DNA from: Jeotgalicoccus psychrophilus DSM 19085
Lineage (GTDB): Bacteria > Bacillota > Bacilli > Staphylococcales > Salinicoccaceae
Direction: 5' to 3'
Length of the DNA: 64,000 bases
Assembly: GCF_000425845.1 (NCBI RefSeq)
Contig: NZ_AUEF01000014.1
Coordinates: 1 to 64,000, forward strand
Shown: one piece after another, positions 27,401-35,896 of the stretch
Numbering within the stretch: position 1 is the first letter of the stretch
Layout: the number at the start of each line of letters is the position of its first letter
The notes under the pieces: generated by a model
What the model was told of the DNA's origin: nothing
Databases searched by the model: none
What the model saw: the letters and a program-made list of their open reading frames with translations, nothing else
Made by a program: the position numbers and the translations under genes

Positions 27401-27862
27401 ATGTATAAAAATTTTATTTTAATTGCCTTTCTGCTGCTTTCGGGCTGCAGCATTGTCGACGGTGGAACTCACGATAAATATAATAATATTCCGCAGGTAA
27501 ACATTGTAATTGATACAGAAAATATTACGACCGTCAGCCCTGCGGAACAGCTTTCCATTCATGTACTGGAGAATGGAAAACCTGTTGATGATGCTGAAAT
27601 TACCCTTTCCATGTGGGCGGCCAAGGAGGCTGAAGTATGGAACAGAACGTTCGACGTTTCTCATGTGTCCGATGGAAAATACACAGCAGAAATAGATATT
27701 CCGCGTGAAGGTCTGTACCTGATTAAAGCACACGTTAAAAATAATGATATTGATGCAGTGCCGACAAAATATTTCACTGTCGGTTCACTCGACATGTTTG
27801 AAGAAGTTTTCCTTCAGGAATTCAACAATGACGACAGCATACAGACACACAGTCACCATTAA
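27401..27862 (+). CDS. FixH/YtkA-like lipoprotein
   Basis: A 153-aa lipoprotein with lipobox LLSGC (Cys16) and a single immunoglobulin-like YtkA/FixH domain (about 32-128). This contains VSPAEQLSIHVLENGKPVDDAEITLSMW as its N-terminal strands (described by position about 44-70) and GLYLIKAHV near its end. YtkA-like domains often accompany copper or heme handling proteins. The C-terminus ends in a His-rich tail (HSHH) that could bind metal. Co-transcribed with the PiuB-like gene and closed by a strong terminator. Confidence 0.8.
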   Translation: MYKNFILIAFLLLSGCSIVDGGTHDKYNNIPQVNIVIDTENITTVSPAEQLSIHVLENGKPVDDAEITLSMWAAKEAEVWNRTFDVSHVSDGKYTAEIDIPREGLYLIKAHVKNNDIDAVPTKYFTVGSLDMFEEVFLQEFNNDDSIQTHSHH

Positions 27863-27865
27863 ATA

Positions 27866-27905
27866 AAAACGAACGCCATTCGTATTTGAATGGCGTTCGT
27901 TTTTT
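27866..27905. terminator. Bidirectional terminator
   Basis: AAAACGAACGCCATTC and GAATGGCGTTCGTTTT form a perfect 16-bp stem with a 6-nt loop, between the lipoprotein and convergent hmp. Confidence 0.9.
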
Positions 27906-27915
27906 CATCTATTAT

Positions 27916-29058
27916 TTATACTGCTGTGCTTAAGCGCGGGATAAAGATTTCATAATGAATACGCGCTTTATCAACGCCTGCTTTCCCTAGTTCCTTAACA
28001 ATGGATTGGATGAATGTCACACCGCCGCAGACGTAAATTTCCTGCTCGTCCTTAATGAATTTCTGCAATTCTTCACTCATCAGATAGCCCTCTTTGTCTC
28101 TTAAGTGAGTATGAAGCTCTGCGTTCTCTGCAGCTGAGATATTTTTAAGTTCAATTTCAAATGCGATGTTATCCGCATCATCCGATACCTGGATGAACTG
28201 TGCATCAGCATTCGCTTCTGCAGTTTCACGGTACATCGGAAATAACGGCGTTACACCGATACCTGAACCGATAAATAATTGCGGTTTGTCTGCGTTGGCA
28301 ACTCCAAACACACCAACCGGTGCGGATAAGCTGATTGTATCACCCGTGTTAATATTTTCATGCAGATAAGTCGACACTTCTCCGCGGTTGCCGTTTAAAT
28401 CTTCTTTTCTGACTGCGAACGTTAATTTCCCGTCCTGCACATCGACAATTGAGTAGTGTCGTTTAGCTCTGTAAGGCAGACCCGGTACCTGTACATCAAC
28501 GGTAATATACTGTCCTGCTGAATATGGAATATCTTTAATGTCATCTGATTTTACTGTAAATGATTTAATAATACCTGTTTCCTCACGCACACCGATAACT
28601 TCAAACGGCTTGAAGCCCTGCCATCCCATACCTGCATAAATATCTTTCTCTATGCCGATAAATGCATCCGCAATTTCACCGTATGCTTTACCCCAAGTTT
28701 GGATAATAGGATCATCGGCTTTTAGTCCAGTAACTTCCTGAATTGCTGCAAGCAGATTTTCTCCTACAATCGGATAATGTTCAGGCATTACTTGGAGTCC
28801 GCAATGTTTATGTGCAATCGGGATTACTACCGGAACAATCGGCGATAAATCTTCGATGTGCTGTGCAGCTGCAAGTACTGCTGTGGCAAGCGCCGTCGAT
28901 TGTAAGCCCTGCTTGTGGTTCGGCTGATTAAACATATTGCGCAGGTCGGGGTTATTGTCAAACATTCTCGAGTAAAACTTAGAAGTAATCTCAACACCTT
29001 TATCTTGTAAAATCGGGATAGTGCTGTGAATAATTTCAATTTCTTCCTTGTTAACCAT
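27916..29058 (-). CDS. hmp: Flavohemoprotein, nitric oxide dioxygenase
   Basis: Converts NO and O2 to nitrate using NAD(P)H. The 380-aa protein has an N-terminal globin domain (1 to about 135) with proximal-His region VIPIAHKHCGLQV, an FAD domain (about 150-255) with RAKRHYSIVD, and an NAD domain with GSGIGVTPLFPMY and CGGVTFIQS. ATG 29058 is chosen because globin homology begins there and AGGAG lies 7 nt upstream; the in-frame extension to 29172 is not supported. A Rex-like palindrome lies 75-92 bp upstream. Confidence 0.93.
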   Translation of the reverse strand: MVNKEEIEIIHSTIPILQDKGVEITSKFYSRMFDNNPDLRNMFNQPNHKQGLQSTALATAVLAAAQHIEDLSPIVPVVIPIAHKHCGLQVMPEHYPIVGENLLAAIQEVTGLKADDPIIQTWGKAYGEIADAFIGIEKDIYAGMGWQGFKPFEVIGVREETGIIKSFTVKSDDIKDIPYSAGQYITVDVQVPGLPYRAKRHYSIVDVQDGKLTFAVRKEDLNGNRGEVSTYLHENINTGDTISLSAPVGVFGVANADKPQLFIGSGIGVTPLFPMYRETAEANADAQFIQVSDDADNIAFEIELKNISAAENAELHTHLRDKEGYLMSEELQKFIKDEQEIYVCGGVTFIQSIVKELGKAGVDKARIHYEIFIPRLSTAV

Positions 29059-29132
29059 ATTAACACTCCTAATTGTTGTATTTATTTCATTATCCATCAC
29101 TTCTCTACTTATCTCAATAAAAGCTGTTCGCC

Positions 29133-29150
29133 TTGTTAAAATTTTCACAA
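29133..29150. promoter_or_regulatory. Rex-like operator upstream of hmp
   Basis: The 18-bp sequence TTGTTAAAATTTTCACAA differs from the Rex consensus TTGTGAA-N4-TTCACAA by a single base in the left arm. It lies in the hmp leader region, suggesting control by NADH/NAD ratio. Confidence 0.55.
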
Positions 29151-29190
29151 AGATATGAAGGTTTTTTGACAATCTTTGGATAATATAGAA

Positions 29191-29225
29191 ATCAGACGTG
29201 AACCGGTGTAAGATTCACGTCTGAT
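29191..29225 (-). terminator. Terminator of yxjG-MFS operon
   Basis: ATCAGACGTGAA and TTCACGTCTGAT form a perfect 12-bp stem just after the MFS stop codon. The T-tract is weak, so efficiency is uncertain. Confidence 0.65.
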
Positions 29226-29229
29226 TTAT

Positions 29230-30585
29230 TTAAGATATAACTGCTTCTTTTATCTTTCTGAAACGCCCCTGCTGAACTTCCGTACCGTGCTGTTCCTGTA
29301 CAAATAAAAGCGCACAAAACGCAATGAGACACGGTACTGCAAAGCCTAAAAACGACAGCTGGGCCGGCATATTCGTCATCAGCACCCAGCCGATCAGGAG
29401 CGGTCCTGTAATGGAACCAATACGCCCCATGCCTACTGCGATACTTAAGCCTGCTCCCCGTATGTCTGACGGGTAAAACATCGTGATATACGGATTAATC
29501 AGGTTTTGCGATCCCGCCGTGCACGCACCTGCAATTCCGATTAAAATGAACAGCAGTGCTGTGCTACTTGTCAGGCTTAAAAGGATAAATGCTGCAGCAC
29601 CTGTGCCAAGCAGCGTTAACAGCACGTTGCGGTGGCCGATTTTATCCACCATATAGCCTCCGGCAAGCGATCCTGTCATCTGGCCGACAGCCAGTGTCAT
29701 CGTAAAGATCATTGCCGATGACACCCCGTAGCCGGATTCCTGCATAATATTCGGCAGCCATGTGCCGAGCCCTGAAATCATCATAAGGCAGCTTATTACT
29801 GCAATCCAGAACATAATTGTCGACAGTGCTTTTCGTTCACTGAATATTTTCTTAAACGGCAGACCTTGCTCTGCACTCACCGTCTCAGAAATCTCATATT
29901 CATCACGGGCAGTATATTTTTCAGTACCCGTTGCTCTATTTAAAATATCTGCAATTTCCTCTTTGTTTCCGCGGACAAGATGATAGTTAATCGATTCAGG
30001 GAATTGCTTCAGGAAGAATGGCGTAATCACTACTGTAAAAATACTAACCCAGAAAAACAGTCTCCAGCTTAAATACTCCAGGAAATATATACCTAAAAGC
30101 GATGCGCCGATAGTACCGATAGAATAACCGCAATACATCAGCGCAACAATCATCGCACGGTTTTTACGTGGAGAATACTCCGCCATAAGCGATATCACTG
30201 CAGGCATTAAACCGCCCATACCGATTGATGCAATAAAACGGAAGATAACGAATACCGTTTCGTTTGGTGCAAAACCGGCCAGAAAGTTAAATAAACCGAT
30301 AATCACAAGGCATATAGCAAGCACCCTTTTACGGCCTATCACATCTGTCATCGTGCCGAGAATAAACGTTCCGGCCATCATCCCCATCATGGCATAACTG
30401 CCAATCGCACCTGCGACTGCAGGTGTAATTTCAAACTCACTCATCATTTGCGGCAAACCGAGTCCGTAAACTGCGATATCAAATCCGTCAGATGCAATTG
30501 CGATAAAACACCATATAAACACGAGCAGATGGAACTTGTTGAATTTACTGTTTGCAATGACCGTTTCCGGGTTAATTTTCGCCAT
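29230..30585 (-). CDS. MFS transporter, aromatic acid:H+ symporter-like
   Basis: A 451-aa twelve-TM transporter. TM1 carries the acidic motif SDGFDIAVYG typical of the AAHS group, loop 2-3 has GTMTDVIGRKR and loop 8-9 GYMVDKIGHRN. AAHS proteins import benzoate, protocatechuate and similar acids. However, it starts 15 bp after a methionine-synthase-like gene and is co-transcribed with it, so a methionine-related or sulfur/methyl-donor substrate is equally possible. The substrate is not decided by sequence. Confidence 0.85.
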   Translation of the reverse strand: MAKINPETVIANSKFNKFHLLVFIWCFIAIASDGFDIAVYGLGLPQMMSEFEITPAVAGAIGSYAMMGMMAGTFILGTMTDVIGRKRVLAICLVIIGLFNFLAGFAPNETVFVIFRFIASIGMGGLMPAVISLMAEYSPRKNRAMIVALMYCGYSIGTIGASLLGIYFLEYLSWRLFFWVSIFTVVITPFFLKQFPESINYHLVRGNKEEIADILNRATGTEKYTARDEYEISETVSAEQGLPFKKIFSERKALSTIMFWIAVISCLMMISGLGTWLPNIMQESGYGVSSAMIFTMTLAVGQMTGSLAGGYMVDKIGHRNVLLTLLGTGAAAFILLSLTSSTALLFILIGIAGACTAGSQNLINPYITMFYPSDIRGAGLSIAVGMGRIGSITGPLLIGWVLMTNMPAQLSFLGFAVPCLIAFCALLFVQEQHGTEVQQGRFRKIKEAVIS

Positions 30586-30600
30586 TCACATTCCTCTTTT

Positions 30601-31692
30601 CTATTTCCAGACGTCAGCAGCGGTATCCACGACGTATTTTAATTTCTGCCATTGCTCTTCTTCTGTCAGTACGTTGCCTTCTTCAGTGGATGCGAAGCCG
30701 CATTGCGGGCTTAAAGCCAGCTGCTCGAGCGGTACATACTGAGCCGCTTCACTAATACGCGCTTTAATATCTTCCGGGTTTTCAAGCTCTCCGTTCTTCG
30801 ATGTAACAAGTCCTAGAACTATGACTAAATCTTTTCTGTTGACGTGACGCAGGGGCTCAAAACCACCTGCCCGGTCGCTGTCATATTCAAGGAAGAAGCC
30901 ATCGATATTTAAGCGACCGAATAATATTTCCGCTACCGGCTCGTAGCCGCCTGACGAAATCCAAGTTGAGCGGAAATTACCGCGGCAGATGTGCATCGTG
31001 ATTTTAAAGTCCTCCGGACGGCCGTCCACTGCTTTATTTAATACTTCCAAATACTTTTCTTTTAAGTATTCAGGGTCCTGTCCTTTATCGATTAATTTTT
31101 GTTTTTCTTCATCTGAACAGAAGTAGCCCCAGGAAGTATCATCAAGTTGTAAATAACGACAGCCCGCATCGTAAAATCCCTGAAGCACTTTCTTGTATGC
31201 TGCTGCAAGATCGTTAAAGAATTCTTCTTCGTCAGGGTAGATATCCTTATCAATTTCCCCTCTGAAATGCAGCATACTCGGACTCGGAATTGCATATTTA
31301 GCAACGATATCTCCGGCCTGCTCCTGTAAATATTTAAAGAATTCAATTTCTCTATGTCCGTCAAAGTCTACTTTCCCTGTGACTTGAATTGCACGGGACT
31401 TCGTCTGGCGTTCTTTGAATGCGATCCCGCCGCCTGTATCGGAGCCTTCAACACCTTTAAGTCCCTCGAGGAAGTCGAAATGCCACCATGCACGTCGGTA
31501 CTCCCCATCTGTTACTGCTTTTAATCCTGCCTCTTTCTGTTTTTGAACAGCATTCGCAATCGCTTTGTCTTCAACTGTTCTCAGCTCTTCTAAAGTAATT
31601 TTTTCATCCTCGAATTGTCGGCGGGCTTTTTTCAGCTCGCTTGGTCTTAATAAGCTGCCTACGTGATCAGCTCTGTATATTTCTTTAGTCAT
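30601..31692 (-). CDS. Cobalamin-independent methionine synthase-like protein (YxjG/YxjH, MetE C-terminal domain)
   Basis: A 363-aa protein equivalent to the catalytic MetE C-terminal barrel only. It lacks the N-terminal MetE half, so it may use a simpler methyl donor or a different folate form. Zn-ligand motifs are visible: ITMHICRGNFRS with His/Cys near the middle, and SPQCGFAS near the C-terminus. ADHVGSLLRP is the N-terminal family signature. ATG 31692 is preferred to upstream Met codons because homology begins there. Divergent from a MtaR/CmbR-like LysR gene, with a MetR-type palindrome between them. Confidence 0.9.
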   Translation of the reverse strand: MTKEIYRADHVGSLLRPSELKKARRQFEDEKITLEELRTVEDKAIANAVQKQKEAGLKAVTDGEYRRAWWHFDFLEGLKGVEGSDTGGGIAFKERQTKSRAIQVTGKVDFDGHREIEFFKYLQEQAGDIVAKYAIPSPSMLHFRGEIDKDIYPDEEEFFNDLAAAYKKVLQGFYDAGCRYLQLDDTSWGYFCSDEEKQKLIDKGQDPEYLKEKYLEVLNKAVDGRPEDFKITMHICRGNFRSTWISSGGYEPVAEILFGRLNIDGFFLEYDSDRAGGFEPLRHVNRKDLVIVLGLVTSKNGELENPEDIKARISEAAQYVPLEQLALSPQCGFASTEEGNVLTEEEQWQKLKYVVDTAADVWK

Positions 31693-31781
31693 ATGTATTT
31701 GCCACTCCATCTCTTTTAATGATTGTTTAAATATTATCATGGCTGTATGATATAGACTAACTGATTAAATTCATTACTCGT

Positions 31782-31798
31782 TATAACTTTAAGCTATA
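31782..31798. promoter_or_regulatory. MetR/MtaR-type operator
   Basis: TATAACTTTAAGCTATA is a dyad with TATA arms that closely resembles the MtaR/MetR box of streptococci (TATAGTTT-n-AAACTATA); most positions match. It lies in the divergent region between yxjG and the LysR gene. Confidence 0.5.
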
Positions 31799-31814
31799 CC
31801 AATAGGAGGATATT

Positions 31815-32729
31815 ATGTCACTTCAACAATTAAAGTATTTAATTGCAGTCGTTAACAGCGGATCTATTAATGAAGCTGCAAAGAAACTGTATATTTCACA
31901 ACCGACTTTATCAAAAGCCATTAAGGAACTCGAACGTGAAATGGGAATTACGATTTTAAAGCGTACTTCAACAGGTATCGTTCTCAGCCCGGACGGAGCG
32001 GAGTTCCTCAGCTATGCCCGGCAGATTACAGAACAGGTAGAGCTCCTGGAGAATAAGTATCTTGATACACCCTATCAGGAACAGCTGCTGTCCGTATCGA
32101 CACAGCATTATTCTTTTTCTGTCGATGCAATGGTCCGGATGATTGAACTGCACGGCGGTGACAAATATCAGTTTTCACTGCGCGAAACACGCACATATGA
32201 AATTATCGATGATGTGAAAAACTTAAAAAGTGAAATCGGCGTTCTGTATATGAACAAATTTAATGAGAAAATACTGACCCAGCTGTTAAGAGAAAGTCAT
32301 TTGACATTTGAGCTGCTTTTCACAGCGAGCCCTCACGTTTTTATAAGTAAAACTAATCCGCTCGCGAAAAAAGACAAGGTCACTCTGGATGATTTGGAAC
32401 CTTATCCGAGGTTATCATTTGACCAGGGTGAACACAGCTCATTTTATTTCTCAGAAGAAATACTGAGCACACTGCAGAGTCCGAAAAACATTCTGGTCAG
32501 CGATAGAGCAACGATATTCAACTGTATGATCGGTTTAAACGGCTATACGATTTCAAGCGGAATTTTAAGCGCAGAACTGAACGGTACTGATATTATTCCC
32601 GTGCCACTGGATGTCGATGATGAAATTAAAGTCGGCTGGATAACGAATAATAAAGCACAGCTCAGCCGCGTAGCAAAGCTCTATCTTGAAGAATTAGTTA
32701 AAACGATTAAAAACTACAATCTGCTTTAG
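31815..32729 (+). CDS. LysR-family regulator, MtaR/CmbR-like
   Basis: A 304-aa LTTR. The N-terminal winged HTH (1-60) reads SINEAAKKLYISQPTLSKAIKELE, followed by a periplasmic-binding-like effector domain (about 90-295). Segments such as STQHYSF, ETRTYEIIDDV and SEIGVLYMN resemble the MtaR/CmbR group that controls methionine and cysteine uptake and synthesis. AGGAGG precedes ATG. It is divergent from the methionine-synthase-like gene and a matching palindrome lies between them, so it probably regulates that operon and itself. Confidence 0.85.
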   Translation: MSLQQLKYLIAVVNSGSINEAAKKLYISQPTLSKAIKELEREMGITILKRTSTGIVLSPDGAEFLSYARQITEQVELLENKYLDTPYQEQLLSVSTQHYSFSVDAMVRMIELHGGDKYQFSLRETRTYEIIDDVKNLKSEIGVLYMNKFNEKILTQLLRESHLTFELLFTASPHVFISKTNPLAKKDKVTLDDLEPYPRLSFDQGEHSSFYFSEEILSTLQSPKNILVSDRATIFNCMIGLNGYTISSGILSAELNGTDIIPVPLDVDDEIKVGWITNNKAQLSRVAKLYLEELVKTIKNYNLL

Positions 32730-32792
32730 ACGTGTAAAATTTTTTCCTCGGGGTATAGTATTAATGCAGAAAATATTCGGAGGTGTGATTAA

Positions 32793-33077
32793 TTGGATAT
32801 TAAACAAGGTACTAACAAATTTTATTTCGGAGATGACCCGCAGAATCCTGATGGTGAACTGACGTATCTTCCTGACAATAAGGATAAACTCGTAATAGAC
32901 AGCGTTGTCGTGAAAGAAGAACTGCGCGGTGAAGGACTCGGGGACGTGCTGCTTGATGCCGCTGCCGATTACGCCCGCGAAAACGACTTGAGATTAATCG
33001 GACAATGTCCGTTCGTTGCAAAACGTTTTGACGAGTATAACGATAAGTACAAAGATGTTATTTTCAGAGAAGCATAA
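32793..33077 (+). CDS. Small GNAT-like N-acetyltransferase (YidJ/COG2388 type)
   Basis: A 94-aa minimal acetyltransferase with a TTG start after CGGAGGTG. The acetyl-CoA loop is LRGEGLGDVLL at about 47-57 and a Cys-Pro-Phe motif near residue 71 is typical of this compact family (as in human GTLF3B/At1g77540 relatives). It lacks the N-terminal strands of full GNATs. The substrate is unknown. Monocistronic with a terminator shared with the convergent CDF gene. Confidence 0.85.
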   Translation: MDIKQGTNKFYFGDDPQNPDGELTYLPDNKDKLVIDSVVVKEELRGEGLGDVLLDAAADYARENDLRLIGQCPFVAKRFDEYNDKYKDVIFREA

Positions 33078-33124
33078 AAAATTCCCTTTAAGACTTTCAT
33101 TCATCAGTCTTAAAGGGATTTTTT
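33076..33124. terminator. Bidirectional terminator
   Basis: A long stem, TCCCTTTAAGACT with AGTCTTAAAGGGA, and a 10-nt loop, flanked by AAAAAA and TTTTTT, lies between the convergent GNAT and CDF genes. Confidence 0.88.
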
Positions 33125-33992
33125 ATTCATTAAGCTTTGGTTCCGGATGCACATACAGGGACATAATCCCTTTAACGTGCATATGCTCTTCTACCTGATC
33201 GCATATATAATGTGCTTCTGTTATTGAAATTTCAGGATCAACAATAATCGTCACATCTAAAAAGATGCTGCTGCCGTGATAGCGCCCTTTTATCGATTTA
33301 ACATCCATTACACCCGGGACTTCCAAAACATCTTCTTTATGTTCTATTAAATCGTCATCATTGTAGCCGTCACTTAAAGCGAACACTGCGTCTTTTAATA
33401 TTTTAAAGCCGGTATACATAATCAAAACCCCGAGTATTGAGGCTATAATAACGTCAGCTATAGGCAAGCCAAGCTGTGTCAATATCAAACCGGCAGCAGT
33501 TCCGAAACTGATCATACTGTCCGACATGTTATCCATTGCCGCAGATTTGAGTGAGCTGCTGTTCGTTTTCTCTGCAAGTTTTGAATTAATAAAGAAGACA
33601 GCGAGCATTATTAAACCACTGGCAATACTTATATAAATCACTACCGGGTCAGGCGTTGACACTACCGGTGAAAAGATTGCCGGGAGGTTTTCAAAAAGTA
33701 CCTGAACACCAACAAATATAATAATGAAAGAAACGACGAGAGAAGCAATGTTCTCAGATTTTAAATGGCCGTACGGATGATTGTCATCGGGCGGTCTAAT
33801 CGATATTTTCAAACCGATTAACACAGCAACAGATGCAAAAATATCTGTCATATTATTTAAAGCGTCGGCACGCACCGCCGCAGAATCATATTCCATACCG
33901 AAATAATATTTCACTACAGATAAAATAATATAAGTAATGATACTTAAGTAAGCCCCTCTCTGGGCAAGTTTTAATTTATTTTTATTCCCCAT
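33123..33992 (-). CDS. mntE: Cation diffusion facilitator, probably manganese exporter MntE
   Basis: Six-TM CDF antiporter of 289 aa with a C-terminal cytoplasmic ferredoxin-like domain (about 205-289). The transmembrane metal site reads Asn46-x3-Asp50 in TM2 and Asp154-x3-Asp158 in TM5, the ND-DD pattern associated with Mn-exporting CDFs, rather than the HD-HD of Zn transporters. This makes MntE the best guess; Fe or Co export is possible. The 170-bp region upstream to 34162 holds only the popT terminator on its far side and no gene. Confidence 0.8.
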   Translation of the reverse strand: MGNKNKLKLAQRGAYLSIITYIILSVVKYYFGMEYDSAAVRADALNNMTDIFASVAVLIGLKISIRPPDDNHPYGHLKSENIASLVVSFIIIFVGVQVLFENLPAIFSPVVSTPDPVVIYISIASGLIMLAVFFINSKLAEKTNSSSLKSAAMDNMSDSMISFGTAAGLILTQLGLPIADVIIASILGVLIMYTGFKILKDAVFALSDGYNDDDLIEHKEDVLEVPGVMDVKSIKGRYHGSSIFLDVTIIVDPEISITEAHYICDQVEEHMHVKGIMSLYVHPEPKLNE

Positions 33993-34142
33993 AGTGATAG
34001 CTCCTAAAAGTTAGTGGAGATTCATTATGCACTGTATTCAAAGTATTTTCAACAGCTTTCGGTGTATTTTTAAAACTTTCTATTACATGAAATAAATTTT
34101 TAGAGCGTCCGAAAATTTATCTTCTGTTACCCTCTTTTAAAT

Positions 34143-34174
34143 AAAAAAATAACACTCCGTGATTAAGGAGTGTC
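34143..34174 (-). terminator. popT terminator overlapping the stop codon
   Basis: On the minus strand the stem GACACTCC with GGAGTGTT and loop TTAATCAC is followed by seven T residues. The left arm lies within the last codons of popT, so the stop codon sits in the loop. Confidence 0.75.
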
Positions 34175-35005
34175 ATTTCTCGGCTTCCCGAAAATATAAC
34201 TGGTAAAGAGGCCCGCTAAAAATACAATAATGGATATAATCCATCCTGCACCACTGTCCGGCAATCCCGGATAAATGGCGAATGTTGAGCCGAAAAGCAA
34301 ACCGATAATCCCGGCGTAAGTCAGGTAGGTATAATTTTTAAGCAAATGCGAAATTATTCTGCTCGCAACAAGTATACCTGTTACTATGCCGAGACCAGTT
34401 GAGATTAAAATTGGCAGTACTTCAAAGTTCAATGATGTAAATTCATTAATCGCATAAATAACTATCGGGTATACTCCGAGAATCAGCATCACAAGAGAAC
34501 CTGAGATTCCCGGCAGCAGCATCATTGAGGCTGCCAGTATACCTGCAAGGAAGTATTTAAATAAATCGCCTAATTCCATGCCTGCACTGCTTGCCGGCGG
34601 CGCATCAGCATTGAACATTGACATAGCATAAAGTATTTCGATTCCAATAAGTATCAGGATAAAATGTATCGCTCTGAATTCTGCTTTAACATTTGAAATT
34701 CTTATCATCATGGGTATTACGCCAAGTACCATTCCCATAAAGAACCAGTGAGTGGGCATTGTGTGATTTTGCAAAAAGTAATCCAGGACAGAAGACATCG
34801 TTAATATTGCAATGGCCATGCCGAGTACCAAAGGCAGTAAAAATGCTAATGCCTGCTTATAGTGCTTTGATATTATCCGGCTGATAGCACCGAGGAACTG
34901 ATCATAAATCCCTAGTAATAACGCCATCGTACCGCTGCTGACACCGGGGACCAATTCAACTATTCCCATTAAAAAGCCTTTAGGCACATTTTTCCAATTA
35001 AACAT
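34163..35005 (-). CDS. popT: DUF368 polyprenyl-phosphate translocase PopT
   Basis: A 280-aa, ~8-10 TM protein of the DUF368 family, whose members PopT were shown to flip undecaprenyl phosphate back across the membrane. Two inverted-repeat-like re-entrant motifs are visible: ELVPGVSSGTMALLLGIYD near residue 18 and LLPGISGSLVMLILGVYP near residue 163, each with the conserved Pro-Gly-x-Ser-Gly core. It lies 48 bp after the TauE gene and may be the last gene of the FN3K-methyltransferase-TauE-PopT run. Confidence 0.85.
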   Translation of the reverse strand: MFNWKNVPKGFLMGIVELVPGVSSGTMALLLGIYDQFLGAISRIISKHYKQALAFLLPLVLGMAIAILTMSSVLDYFLQNHTMPTHWFFMGMVLGVIPMMIRISNVKAEFRAIHFILILIGIEILYAMSMFNADAPPASSAGMELGDLFKYFLAGILAASMMLLPGISGSLVMLILGVYPIVIYAINEFTSLNFEVLPILISTGLGIVTGILVASRIISHLLKNYTYLTYAGIIGLLFGSTFAIYPGLPDSGAGWIISIIVFLAGLFTSYIFGKPRNDTP

Positions 35006-35053
35006 ATCTTCAGTTCCATTCTTTATAATTTACTCCGTATATTTTATCACATT

Positions 35054-35872
35054 TTACCAGCTGTCAATAATCATATATATGCCGAGTAAGAGAAGAACCA
35101 TCCTCAATATGAATACAACGGTATTTGAATCGAGCTTTCTATTCAGTTTAACACCGATCTTCGCCCCAAGATAAGCAGCTGGAATCAGCGTCAATGCATA
35201 GAAAAAGTGAATATTACCCTGCAGCAGATGGCCGGTCGCAGAAGAAACACTGCCGAACAGCACTAAAAACATACTCGTGCCGACTGCAATTGACGGCGGC
35301 ATTAAAAATAATATAATCATCATCGGTGTCATTAAAGCACCGCCGCCTACACCGAATAATCCGGCTGCAAAGCCGGCAAGTAAACTTCCGATAACTCCTA
35401 TGTAAGGCGGGAAGCCGTAGTAATGAACTTCTCCTGTCCCGTCTGTATGAGGTCTGACATATCTTTCGTCCTGAAATACTTTCATCGGTTTTATTTTGTC
35501 CCTAATGAGCAGTATAAAACTGACTAAAATGATAAACAGCCCAAAATACAGCTTCAGGCTGTCGACTGTAAACAAGCTGCTTGTATATGAACCGAGCATT
35601 GCACCTGGAATAATTCCGTATAAAAGATACTTCCCATTTTTCCAGTCGACCTGTTTATTTTTATTGTATGAAATAACAGATGATAGTCCGATAAAAACAA
35701 GAACCAGACTGGAAGTACCGACAGCAATCTGCGGTGTGATTCCTTCCAGTATCCCGAGTTCAGCCCCTAAAAATATAAGAACGGGAACGATGACTATACC
35801 GCCGCCGAGCCCTATTAATGATCCGACAATTGCTGCAATCAGACCTGTTGCCGCGAGCAGTATGAAATCCAT
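35054..35872 (-). CDS. TauE/SafE-family sulfite/organosulfonate exporter-like protein
   Basis: A 272-aa membrane protein with about eight TM helices and the duplicated TauE pattern: GLGGGIVIVPVLI in the first half and GVGGGALMTPMMI in the second. The ATG at 35872 (MDFILL) is preferred because GAGGATG precedes it; upstream in-frame ATGs at 35887-35878 overlap this site. Family members export sulfite, sulfoacetate or other small anions; the substrate is not inferred. Follows the methyltransferase gene with a 24-bp gap. Confidence 0.85.
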   Translation of the reverse strand: MDFILLAATGLIAAIVGSLIGLGGGIVIVPVLIFLGAELGILEGITPQIAVGTSSLVLVFIGLSSVISYNKNKQVDWKNGKYLLYGIIPGAMLGSYTSSLFTVDSLKLYFGLFIILVSFILLIRDKIKPMKVFQDERYVRPHTDGTGEVHYYGFPPYIGVIGSLLAGFAAGLFGVGGGALMTPMMIILFLMPPSIAVGTSMFLVLFGSVSSATGHLLQGNIHFFYALTLIPAAYLGAKIGVKLNRKLDSNTVVFILRMVLLLLGIYMIIDSW

Positions 35873-35896
35873 AGTCATCATCCTCATTTTAGTTAA

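Noticed and set aside
28743-28931. Short plus-strand frames inside hmp and other genes
   Set aside because: All lie opposite well-supported genes, lack ribosome sites and have no recognisable motifs.
29059-29172. 38-residue N-terminal extension of the flavohemoprotein
   Set aside because: The extension has no globin homology, overlaps a Rex-like operator, and the ATG at 29058 has a proper AGGAG site.
31693-31814. SAM (S-box) riboswitch or T-box upstream of the methionine-synthase-like gene
   Set aside because: The region is about 120 bp and contains no S-box or T-box core motifs; a MetR-type dyad explains it better.
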